Assembly: GCA_029244465.1 (NCBI GenBank)
Contig: JAQWQN010000051.1
Location: forward strand, 1-8,858
From: Pseudomonadales bacterium
GTDB taxonomy: Bacteria; Pseudomonadota; Gammaproteobacteria; Pseudomonadales; Azotimanducaceae
Reading direction: 5' to 3'
Length of the DNA: 8,858 nt
Positions 1-5,744 of this stretch are shown here, piece after piece; within the stretch, counting starts at the first letter, position 1, and each line of letters begins with the position of its first letter. Made by a program: the position numbers and the translations under genes. The notes under the pieces are model-generated. The model was not told where the DNA came from. It did not search any database and saw only the letters and a list, made by a program, of their open reading frames with translations.

Positions 1-686
1 TAACGCGTCCCGATGGGCAGGGACCTTATCCGGTGGTGATGTTCCTAATGGACGCGCCGGGTAAGCGCGAAGAGCTACATGACATGGCGCGGCGGATAGC
101 AACCGTTGGGTACTATGTAATGTTGCCAAACCTCTACTACAGGACAGCGCGAGAGTTTGTGATGGCGCCAAATAAACGGGAGGAAATGTTCTCGCATATG
201 AACGCGCTAACGAATGCGATGGTTTGTGCCGACATACATGAGCTGTTTGATCATGCGGCGGGAGATGCCACGGCTGATGGCGGCCCGGCGGGATGTGTGG
301 GGTACTGTATGAGCGGCCCGTTTGCGTTTGCCGCGGCGGCGGCTTTCCCTGATCGAATACTGGCTAGTGCCTCATTGCATGGTGTCCGTTTATTTAGTGA
401 TGCCGCCGACTCCCCCCACTTGGACGCGCACAAAATCAAAGGTGAGATGTATATTGGCTGTGCGGAGAGTGACGAATGGGCTCCGCCTGAAATGGTCGAG
501 GGCTTAGATAAATATCTTGCGGAAAGTGGTATCAAATACCAAGTCGAGTGGTACCCGGGTACCCATCATGGCTTTGTCTTTCCCTTACGGGATGGCATGT
601 ATCACAAGGCCGCCGCCGAGCGGCACTGGGAGCGGATCTTTTCGCTTTTCATCCGAAATGGCGTACGACCGGCAGACGCGGCTTAA
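1..686 (+). CDS. Dienelactone hydrolase family protein, 5'-truncated by the window edge
   Basis: This is an alpha/beta hydrolase of the dienelactone hydrolase family, cytosolic enzymes that hydrolyse lactones or esters through a Cys-Asp-His triad. The frame is open from base 3, and the residues before the first GTG (base 33) already read as family sequence (DGQGPYP, then VVMFLMDAPG), so the true start lies left of the window. Numbering from that GTG, the nucleophile elbow is GYCMSG with Cys92, the likely acid is Asp147 in SDEWAPP, and the catalytic His is His179 in THHGF. About 228 codons are visible; the family is usually 230-290 residues, so only a short N-terminal piece is missing. The gene ends in TAA two bases before the stop of the convergent dehydrogenase. 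The family assignment is firm and the substrate is unknown. It could belong to a catabolic unit that starts to the left. Confidence 0.9.
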   Translation, partial: TRPDGQGPYPVVMFLMDAPGKREELHDMARRIATVGYYVMLPNLYYRTAREFVMAPNKREEMFSHMNALTNAMVCADIHELFDHAAGDATADGGPAGCVGYCMSGPFAFAAAAAFPDRILASASLHGVRLFSDAADSPHLDAHKIKGEMYIGCAESDEWAPPEMVEGLDKYLAESGIKYQVEWYPGTHHGFVFPLRDGMYHKAAAERHWERIFSLFIRNGVRPADAA

Positions 687-688
687 AT

Positions 689-1753
689 TCACGCGGTCAT
701 TTGCGCAATGCGAGCTGAAGCCATGCCTGCGGCTTCGGCGGCGGTAACGAGTTCCTGCCACGAGCCGTCAGCTATTGGAATACCCGCATCAAGGCGTGAT
801 ACTTTGCTTTCGCGTTCTGGTTCACCAGGTACCCGCACGCGGTCTACGCCCTTTGCGGGTTCGCTACTCTGAATGTATTTGATCATCTCATCTACCTCAT
901 GTCGGAAGGCGTCCAAACCGCCAAACGACGCTGGATCGAGCACCATCATGAACATGTGGTTGATGATGTTGTGGCCGCGTTCATGCTCTGGTTGAGCTGT
1001 CCATTCTCCCGCTAACGCACCACCCAAAAGTTCGCACATAACGGCTAATCCGTAACCTTTGTGATTGCCGAACGGACCCAACGCGCCGACCGGCTTTGTA
1101 AAGAGAACGGCTGGGTCCGTTGTGGGCAGACCCTCGTGATCGATCAGCGCGCCCTCAGGTGCTTGTCTGCCTGCCTCATAGGCGACTCTGACCTTACCCA
1201 TCGCAACCGCGCTTGTGGCCATGTCGAGCACTACGGGTGGGGCATTCTTGCGCGGAATTGCGCAAGTGAAAGGGTTCGTAGTGAAGCGACGCTCGCGTCC
1301 ACCAAAAGGGGCGACGACTGGATTGTGACCGACAACATTGACCATGTGCAGGGAGATAAGGCCTTGTGCAGCAATGTGTTCCGCATACGTGCCAATCCGA
1401 CCAAGATGGTGGCAGTTGCGAATGCCCGCAACAACGACGCCAGTGTCCTGAGTTCGCTCGATCAAACGGTCGCAGGCTTGACGTCCAACCACTTGGCCAA
1501 AGCCAAAGTTGCCGTCAATGACCATAACGGCGCCATTGTCTTTGTGCACGCTGGCTTCGGCATGCGGCTTCAGCAGGTCGGCTTTAATGTTCCGGATGTA
1601 GGCCGGTGTCATGCCGACACCGTGGCTATCGTGGCCTTTGAGATTCGCCTCGACGAGGTGTGTAGCGACTTCGCTGGCGACTTCTTGCCTCGCTCCGGCT
1701 GTCACAAAGATTTCTGTGATGAAGGCGGTCAATTGCGCCGCTGGAATTTGCAT
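689..1753 (-). CDS. Ldh2/MdhC-family malate/L-lactate (2-hydroxyacid) dehydrogenase
   Basis: This is a 354-residue, full-length member of the Ldh2/MdhC/YlbC family: cytosolic NAD(P)-dependent oxidoreductases acting on malate, L-lactate, ureidoglycolate, sulfolactate and similar 2-hydroxyacids. Their fold is unlike that of classical lactate dehydrogenase. Visible landmarks are the N-terminal DSHGV motif (His44), NCHHLGRIGTYAE (residues 113-125), NPVVAPFGG followed by RRFTTNP (144-161), VLDMATSAVAMGKV (175-189) and the late FGNHKGYGLA (228-237). The ATG at 1753 is preceded on the minus strand by AAGGA about seven bases upstream, which supports this start. It follows the phosphatase-like gene by 19 bases on the same strand, so the two are probably co-transcribed. 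It is convergent with the hydrolase on its left, with two bases between the stops. The family is clear. The substrate within it cannot be chosen from the sequence. Confidence 0.93.
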   Translation of the reverse strand: MQIPAAQLTAFITEIFVTAGARQEVASEVATHLVEANLKGHDSHGVGMTPAYIRNIKADLLKPHAEASVHKDNGAVMVIDGNFGFGQVVGRQACDRLIERTQDTGVVVAGIRNCHHLGRIGTYAEHIAAQGLISLHMVNVVGHNPVVAPFGGRERRFTTNPFTCAIPRKNAPPVVLDMATSAVAMGKVRVAYEAGRQAPEGALIDHEGLPTTDPAVLFTKPVGALGPFGNHKGYGLAVMCELLGGALAGEWTAQPEHERGHNIINHMFMMVLDPASFGGLDAFRHEVDEMIKYIQSSEPAKGVDRVRVPGEPERESKVSRLDAGIPIADGSWQELVTAAEAAGMASARIAQMTA

Positions 1754-1772
1754 TTTCTATCCTTGTGGCGCG

Positions 1773-2528
1773 CTAGTTACTCAAAAAGCTGGTTCTTACC
1801 GCAGCCATCGTTTCATCGGAGATACCAATTGCCTTGAGATATCCGAGCGCGCCGCCGTGTTTTTCATCTAGGCCATTGAGAAAATCGTGCATGGCGGTTT
1901 CTGGCACGCCAGCATGAAAGAGCATCGTTTTTCGGTCCATGCCGTCGGGGAGGCCAATCTGGCTTTCGATAAAGTCCACTTGCCGATCAACGTCGAGGTT
2001 GGTCAGAATGTAGTCGGCTTCGATAACACGTCGATCGACGCCCAGAACGCTTAAGAGAAAAGCCGTAGACACGCCAGTACGATCTTTTCCCGCCGTGCAG
2101 TGTAGAACGATCGGGTGATCATCGGCGTTGGCGAATATATCAAACATCTCGATCCAAGTATCAGGGCCGAACGCCAGATAGCCGAGATACCGCTTGCCAG
2201 AGATGCCTGTATCGCCGACCAGTTTTGCGAGTTGATCAGTGCCACCGTCGGGTATGACAGGTAAGTGTGCATACTTGGCCCCCATGGCTTCCAACGGTCC
2301 GCGTCCCTGATCGCTGACTTCGTCGTTTTTTCTGAGGTCTATTTGCGTCCCAATTGATAACGCTCGTGCTTTGTCCAAGTCGGCGGGAGTCATACGATCC
2401 TGACGGCCAGCCCGATAGTATTTGCCCCATTGGACAGTACGCCCGTCAGTGGTCGGATAGCCCCCAATGTCGCGAAAGTTAAAACAGCCCTCAAAAGGGA
2501 TATGTCGGTCACCGTAATCTTCAATCAT
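1773..2528 (-). CDS. Tyrosine-phosphatase-like protein (CX5R, Y_phosphatase3-type)
   Basis: This 251-residue protein belongs to the bacterial tyrosine/dual-specificity phosphatase family that includes Listeria LipA and mycobacterial PtpB. These hydrolyse phosphotyrosine and, in some members, phosphoinositides. The N-terminal family signature NFRDIGGYPTTDGR (residues 17-30) is followed by YYRAGRQDRMTPAD (37-50) and the IDLRKNDE turn (63-70). The P-loop is HCTAGKDRTG, with Cys144 as nucleophile and Arg150 as phosphate-binding residue. Lys148 and Asp149 inside the loop match the HCxxGKDRTG form common in this subfamily. There is no signal peptide or membrane segment. The ATG at 2528 is preferred because it sits just before the family N-terminus, although its Shine-Dalgarno is weak (AAG only) and the frame stays open upstream. 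It is the first gene of a two-gene unit with the dehydrogenase 19 bases downstream. The in vivo substrate is unknown. Confidence 0.88.
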   Translation of the reverse strand: MIEDYGDRHIPFEGCFNFRDIGGYPTTDGRTVQWGKYYRAGRQDRMTPADLDKARALSIGTQIDLRKNDEVSDQGRGPLEAMGAKYAHLPVIPDGGTDQLAKLVGDTGISGKRYLGYLAFGPDTWIEMFDIFANADDHPIVLHCTAGKDRTGVSTAFLLSVLGVDRRVIEADYILTNLDVDRQVDFIESQIGLPDGMDRKTMLFHAGVPETAMHDFLNGLDEKHGGALGYLKAIGISDETMAAVRTSFLSN

Positions 2529-2635
2529 GCAGAACTTAAGTGTCGTAAAACGCCTAGTTTAGATACTTTGGCTGAGATTACGACTCGCGAGCTAAGGCTT
2601 TGTCAGGATCGACAGGGTGCGATGAGGGGTTGGCT

Positions 2636-2701
2636 ATTGCGAATCGCCCATCTTCGGCCTCAGCGCCCAAGATGGTTGCCTTGGCGTTGCAGGGTCGCAA
2701 T
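2636..2701. repeat. Nested inverted repeats, possible folded RNA or regulatory element
   Basis: Two perfect 7-base inverted repeats are nested. The outer arms are ATTGCGA (2636-2642) and TCGCAAT (2695-2701). The inner arms are CCATCTT (2648-2654) and AAGATGG (2669-2675), around a 14-base GC-rich loop. Together they could form a long stem with an internal hairpin in RNA or extruded DNA. The bases between the inner and outer 3' arms do not pair obviously. The pairing is seen directly; any function is inference. Confidence 0.35.
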
Positions 2702-2734
2702 GAAACCGTGAGTACGGTGCGCGAATGTTTGCTT

Positions 2735-2762
2735 GAAGCCGAAGCTGGCTTCAGCGCTTTTT
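2735..2762 (+). terminator. Weak terminator-like hairpin
   Basis: GAAGCC (2735-2740) pairs with GGCTTC (2747-2752) around a six-base loop, and the hairpin is followed after AGCGC by TTTTT (2758-2762). The shape resembles a Rho-independent terminator for plus-strand transcription. No plus-strand gene ends just before it, and the T run is five bases downstream of the stem. It may be a relic, an attenuator ahead of the hydrolase gene at 2902, or chance. Confidence 0.2.
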
Positions 2763-2901
2763 GCACAACAGAAGTGCGTTTAAGTGACGCGAGATGAGCC
2801 GCTCGACAATGCTGTAAAAGCCCTTACACTGGTGGCTATTGACGGGTTCGGCGCCGTAGCCGCGGACGCCCTCGCAAGCTTGGATTAAGTGGGGAATCTC
2901 G

Positions 2902-3945
2902 ATGGCGTTCTTGACTAAGCTACTACTGGCAGCAATTGTCCGAAGTATTGTCTGTATCGTTGTCGCGATGCCAAATGTGCTGGCCGCGACGGTAGAGGTG
3001 ATTACCACAGACACACACCGGTTTACCGAAGTACGCAACCAAATCTATCTTGCGCAGTCGACTGCGCGCGTCTTTAACAGCAATGCGCTCGTTATAGTGA
3101 ACGAAGACGATGTTGTGTTGGTGGATTCACATGTCACTCCCGCGAAAGCGCGCGACTTAATTAAATCTATCAAGGCGATAACGCCCAACCCGATTACCGC
3201 GCTGATTAATTCCCATCATCATTGGGACCACGCGCACGGCAATCAGGTATTTAACGATATCCCCATCATCGGCCATGACTTTACTTACACAAAGCTGGTT
3301 GGAGCGCCACTTGAGGAAGCAACTTATGTCAATGGAATTGCGGGCAACAAGGCAACGATTGCGCGTCTGACCGCACAACTTGTCGAAGAAAGGGATTCGG
3401 AGAAGAAGGCCGAAGTGCAGGCCTATCTAGAAATGTTTAAAGCACATGCCTATGGTTTTGACGAGATACGTCCAGTGCCACCTAACGTGACCTTAAGTCA
3501 ACGCATGACCCTCCACAGAGGTGCTCGCGAGATCGAGATAATCTTCCTCGGGCGTGCTCACACCGGTGGCGATGTTGTCGTCTATTTTCCGGCAGACAAA
3601 CTCGTGTTTACGGGGGATATGGCTTTTGGCGGACCCTCGTTTCTGGGTGACGGATATGTTGATGAGTGGCCTGAGACCTTAGAAAAGCTCAAACGGCTAG
3701 ATTTTGACGTCTTTGTCCCTGGGCATGGACCGCCGGTTACCGATCTAAATCGTCTTGACCTTGTCCAAGACTTCTACCGAGATTTGTGGCGCAAGGCCGC
3801 AACAATGCATGCCGAAGGGGTAACCGCAGAGGATGCTGCGGAGACAATCGACCTCACTAACCACACGGATATCCCGATTACTGAGACTGGTACGAGCCTG
3901 GTTTCTATTCAGAGGATATATGAACGATTGATCGATCCGGACTAG
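2902..3945 (+). CDS. Metallo-beta-lactamase-fold hydrolase, probably exported
   Basis: This 347-residue protein has the complete metal-binding set of the metallo-beta-lactamase superfamily, which hydrolyses lactams, thioesters, lactones, phosphoesters and other bonds with a dinuclear metal site. The HxHxDH motif is HHHWDH (His105, His107, Asp109, His110). His220 lies in GRAHTGGDVVVYFP, Asp239 in VFTGDM and His275 in VPGHGPP. Residues 1-28 look like a Sec signal peptide: Lys6 and a hydrophobic stretch, ending in NVLA with likely cleavage after Ala28. Arg14 inside the hydrophobic part is slightly unusual, and Cys18 has no lipobox. The ATG is set by GGGGA at 2891-2895, six bases upstream. The substrate is unknown; the TGGDVVVYFP/FTGDM pattern is typical of the broad periplasmic group usually left without a specific name. 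Its TAG stop overlaps the stop of the convergent ABM gene. Confidence 0.9.
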   Translation: MAFLTKLLLAAIVRSIVCIVVAMPNVLAATVEVITTDTHRFTEVRNQIYLAQSTARVFNSNALVIVNEDDVVLVDSHVTPAKARDLIKSIKAITPNPITALINSHHHWDHAHGNQVFNDIPIIGHDFTYTKLVGAPLEEATYVNGIAGNKATIARLTAQLVEERDSEKKAEVQAYLEMFKAHAYGFDEIRPVPPNVTLSQRMTLHRGAREIEIIFLGRAHTGGDVVVYFPADKLVFTGDMAFGGPSFLGDGYVDEWPETLEKLKRLDFDVFVPGHGPPVTDLNRLDLVQDFYRDLWRKAATMHAEGVTAEDAAETIDLTNHTDIPITETGTSLVSIQRIYERLIDPD

Positions 3946-4244
3946 AGTATGGATTCGAACAGTTCGAGATCGGGGTGTCCAAGGTAGGTTCCCTTGGGTG
4001 CGCTTGTTTGGGCATGTGCTTTGCGGAAAGCATCTGACTCAGTCCATGCATCAAAAGCCTTGCGCGATTCCCACACAGAGTGTGAGGCATAGAGTACGTG
4101 TTCGTCCGTGGTTGGGCCTTTTAACAGGTTGAAGGTTTTAAACCCGGGGACGGTGCTGAGATAGGTATCGCGCTCGCGCCAGATTTTTTCGAAGCCTTTT
4201 TCAAAGCCGGGTGTAATTTTGAAACGGTTCATCGCGATGAACAT
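3942..4244 (-). CDS. Antibiotic biosynthesis monooxygenase (ABM) domain protein, HmoA/IsdG-like
   Basis: This is a 100-residue single-domain protein of the dimeric alpha-beta barrel (ABM) fold, a family that includes quinone-forming monooxygenases and IsdG/HmoA-type haem-degrading enzymes. The start MFIAMNRFKITPGFE, the middle VPGFKTFNLLKG (residues 32-43) and the following HVLYASHSVWESRKAFDAW with FRKAH match the family layout: strand, helix with FEKIWRER, strand, then strand and second helix. The start ATG at 4244 has AGGA six bases upstream on the minus strand. It is a single gene facing the metallo-hydrolase tail to tail; CTAG at 3942-3945 supplies both stop codons. Haem breakdown is one possibility, because the opening resembles HmoA-like proteins. 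A stress or quinone-related role is equally possible, since active-site residues vary widely in this fold. Confidence 0.87.
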   Translation of the reverse strand: MFIAMNRFKITPGFEKGFEKIWRERDTYLSTVPGFKTFNLLKGPTTDEHVLYASHSVWESRKAFDAWTESDAFRKAHAQTSAPKGTYLGHPDLELFESIL

Positions 4245-4300
4245 GGCAATTCCTACTTTGGACTGTGGAACGTAAGACTAGAGCATCTATCGCATGATCG

Positions 4301-4321
4301 AAACCGCACTCAGGGCGGTTT
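4301..4321. repeat. 21-base imperfect palindrome, possible operator or terminator hairpin
   Basis: AAACCGC (4301-4307) is the exact reverse complement of GCGGTTT (4315-4321). Two further pairs continue inward past one mismatch, giving a 21-base dyad centred on 4311. A second, looser pair with the same outer bases follows: AAACC (4334-4338) and GGTTT (4349-4353). The site lies about 60 bases upstream of the ABM start, where a repressor or activator could act. No T run follows on either strand, which argues against a Rho-independent terminator. Confidence 0.4.
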
Positions 4322-4365
4322 GTCTCAGGTAGGAAACCTTTTGCGTAGGGTTTGGCGGGTACAAT

Positions 4366-4402
4366 ATTCTCTGACAGAATTTGGCTAAATAGAGAATCTG
4401 GC
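4366..4402. repeat. Overlapping inverted and direct repeats
   Basis: ATTCTCT (4366-4372) and AGAGAAT (4391-4397) form a perfect 7-base inverted repeat with an 18-base spacer. Overlapping it, AGAATTTGGC (4376-4385) and AGAATCTGGC (4393-4402) form a direct repeat matching at nine of ten positions, 17 bases apart. The inverted repeat starts inside the possible -10 hexamer region (4360-4365), a position where bound protein would block transcription. The repeats are visible; the regulatory role is inferred. Confidence 0.3.
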
Positions 4403-4654
4403 AGTTGGGCTGCACCTCGAATTCAAGGACCAAGATGACCCGGTGTAACGTTTGAAAGTGGATGCGATTTTTTGCGAACAGCGCCACTTTGAATGGCAAT
4501 CACAAACTGGCCGGACAAACCTTGTTTTTGCGGTCAATATCGAAGCGGTCCGTCCAGCGAGCGAGGAAGCGTTGGCGCACGGGCATGTTCACTGACTTAC
4601 ACTCGTTCTCCTGCAAGGCTATTGTTGTGTGACATCTCGTTGTAGAGTCGGTTC

Positions 4655-5464
4655 ATGCCGAAATTTGCCGCAAACATCAGTCTCATGTTTTCAGAAGTGC
4701 CATTGCTCGATCGCATCGAAGCTGCCTGCCGTTGCGGCTTTAACGCCGTTGAGATACTAAATCCGTATCAGGAGTCTATTGCTGATTTGCAGCAGCGTTT
4801 GTCGGATGTGGACCTCAACCTAGTACTCATCAATACGCCGATGGGTGATGTCAAGGCCGGTGAGCGTGGACTAGGCGCGGTGCCCGGTCGCGAGATGGCG
4901 TTTCGAGATCATTTCTTGTCCGCCGTTGAGTACGCGGATGCTCTCAAGGTGCGCAAGCTTCATGTCATGGCCGGTGTCGTCCCGTCCGGCGTGTCGCTGC
5001 AAGCGTGCGAAGAAGTGTTTGTGGAAAACATGCGGTGGGCGCAAGCGCATATCGAACAGGCGGGGCTGGATGTTGATCTCATGTTGGAACCGCTCAATGA
5101 TCAAGATGTGCCCGGCTATCTTTATGCACGGACCGATCAAGCCATTACACTGATCGAGCGAATTGGTCCGTCAGTGCAACTACAGTTCGACTTTTATCAT
5201 GTGCACATCATGGAAGGCGCGGTCGCGGACCGTCTTCGCTTACTTTACGACAGGATTGGTCATGTGCAGTTTTCGTGCGTGCCTGACCGGCATGAACCCC
5301 AGTTCGGTGAGCCAGATGTCTATCCGCTTTTTGAGTTGCTAGACTCTCTTGATTACACGGGCTGGGTGGGTTGTGAGTATCGGCCGAAGACCAATACACT
5401 CGCAGGTCTCAGTTGGGGAGAACGCTTTGGGCTAGGTGCCCCGGGCACGGTACAAAGTGACTGA
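4655..5464 (+). CDS. hyi: Hydroxypyruvate isomerase family protein (xylose isomerase-like TIM barrel)
   Basis: This 269-residue protein matches the Hyi family, which interconverts hydroxypyruvate and tartronate semialdehyde (EC 5.3.1.22) in glyoxylate metabolism. The related OtnI isomerises 2-oxo-tetronates. The start MPKFAANISLMFSEVPLLDR is characteristic, followed by GDVKAGERGLGAVPGRE (residues 64-80), LHVMAGVVPSG (102-112), MLEPLNDQDVPGY with Glu145 (143-155), QFDFYHVHIMEG with Asp179 (177-188), HVQFSCVPDRHEP (203-215) and VGCEYRP with Glu241. Glu145 and Glu241 fit the two catalytic and metal-binding glutamates, with Asp179 and Gln205 as other metal ligands. The length is close to E. coli Hyi. 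The ATG is fixed by an in-frame TAG at 4643, with a weak AGAG seven bases upstream. It heads the four-gene operon. Hydroxypyruvate itself may not be the substrate here. Confidence 0.87.
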   Translation: MPKFAANISLMFSEVPLLDRIEAACRCGFNAVEILNPYQESIADLQQRLSDVDLNLVLINTPMGDVKAGERGLGAVPGREMAFRDHFLSAVEYADALKVRKLHVMAGVVPSGVSLQACEEVFVENMRWAQAHIEQAGLDVDLMLEPLNDQDVPGYLYARTDQAITLIERIGPSVQLQFDFYHVHIMEGAVADRLRLLYDRIGHVQFSCVPDRHEPQFGEPDVYPLFELLDSLDYTGWVGCEYRPKTNTLAGLSWGERFGLGAPGTVQSD

Positions 5465-5481
5465 GGCTAAAGGCTACCTAA

Positions 5482-5496
5482 ATGGATGATCATTAG
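5482..5496 (+). other. Possible four-codon leader ORF
   Basis: ATG GAT GAT CAT TAG lies two bases before the ATG of the 81-residue gene and covers the only purine-rich stretch where its ribosome site should be. Ribosomes finishing it could re-initiate at 5499. It is very short and may be chance. Confidence 0.12.
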
Positions 5497-5498
5497 CC

Positions 5499-5744
5499 AT
5501 GAGCGAACTACGCAGAGCCTTGGCTTTGCTGAAAGCTGATGATTGGGCCGCTGCGCACGTTATTGTGCAGGCAGATAAGTCCAAGCTGGCGAGTTGGGTT
5601 TATGCGATCGCGCACCTTTTAGAAGGTGATAGAAGCAACGCTAATTATTGGTTTAGTCGAGCAAATCAAGAGGCAAAAACCGAGCATGATATCGCGGCAG
5701 AGATTGACAATATCGAACAAGAACTGGAGAAACTAGATGGATGA
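5499..5744 (+). CDS. Conserved small hypothetical protein, 81 residues
   Basis: This short helical protein has no assigned function. I recall similar uncharacterised bacterial proteins with an opening like LRRALALLKADDWAAAH and a central block like WVYAIAHLLEGDRSNANYWF, and this sequence fits that pattern (residues 4-20 and 33-52). The helix-turn-helix pairing of these blocks resembles a single tetratricopeptide-like unit, which suggests a protein-binding role. The C-terminus (about 58-80) is acidic and Glu-rich and may form a coiled coil. No signal peptide or membrane segment is present. It starts 34 bases after the isomerase and its end overlaps the dehydratase start by eight bases, so it is an operon member. 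An in-frame TGA at 5487 makes the ATG at 5499 the first possible start. Its ribosome site is weak (GGA near 5485). Confidence 0.8.
   Translation: MSELRRALALLKADDWAAAHVIVQADKSKLASWVYAIAHLLEGDRSNANYWFSRANQEAKTEHDIAAEIDNIEQELEKLDG

Larger units (their letters stand above)
2529..2901. other. Divergent intergenic region with no convincing gene
   Basis: These 373 bases separate the starts of the minus-strand phosphatase gene and the plus-strand hydrolase gene, so promoters for both must lie here. I could not pick a convincing -35/-10 pair for either. Short open frames exist on both strands, but none has a good ribosome site or recognisable family. The plus-strand reading of about 2620-2795 has a faint resemblance to the C-terminal helix of an enoyl-CoA hydratase (EAEAGFSAF), so a decayed gene cannot be excluded. 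The region carries nested inverted repeats (2636-2701) and a GC hairpin followed by a T run (2735-2762). The hydrolase start at its right edge has a clear GGGGA at 2891-2895. Confidence 0.6.
4245..4654. other. Divergent intergenic region, probable control region
   Basis: These 410 bases lie between the starts of the minus-strand ABM gene and the plus-strand isomerase operon. No open frame here looks like a real protein; the longest, 70 codons on the minus strand at 4287-4499, has no recognisable family. The left half holds several repeats: a 21-base near-perfect palindrome (4301-4321), a second AAACC/GGTTT inverted pair (4334-4353), and overlapping inverted and direct repeats at 4366-4402. 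TACAAT at 4360-4365 is a fair -10 hexamer for the plus strand, but its -35 (CCTTTT) is poor and it lies about 290 bases from the isomerase start. In the right half I see only a spaced GCGGTC repeat (4530-4535 and 4545-4550). Confidence 0.6.

Noticed and set aside
550..563. A perfect 14-base palindrome (GGTACCCGGGTACC)
   Set aside because: It encodes the conserved WYPGT stretch before the catalytic His of the hydrolase, so coding constraint and chance explain it.
1061..1837. A 258-codon open frame on the plus strand
   Set aside because: It lies antisense to the dehydrogenase gene, whose family motifs are unambiguous. The translation of the plus frame shows no family pattern.
2784..2888. A 34-codon plus-strand frame with a protein-like composition (GTG start, ending ALASLD)
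   Set aside because: It is very short, has no good ribosome site and no family I can name. I mention it only as a possible fragment of a decayed gene.
2751..3038. A 95-codon minus-strand frame crossing the start of the metallo-hydrolase
   Set aside because: It overlaps the signal-peptide coding part of a well-supported gene, and its sequence matches no transposase or other family I recognise.
3052..3067. A perfect 16-base palindrome (GCGCAGTC/GACTGCGC)
   Set aside because: It lies inside the coding region of the metallo-hydrolase. A palindrome this long is expected by chance at a fair rate in a window of this size.
4287..4499. A 70-codon minus-strand frame in the second intergenic region
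   Set aside because: It covers the palindromes, has no clear ribosome site and shows no recognisable domain.
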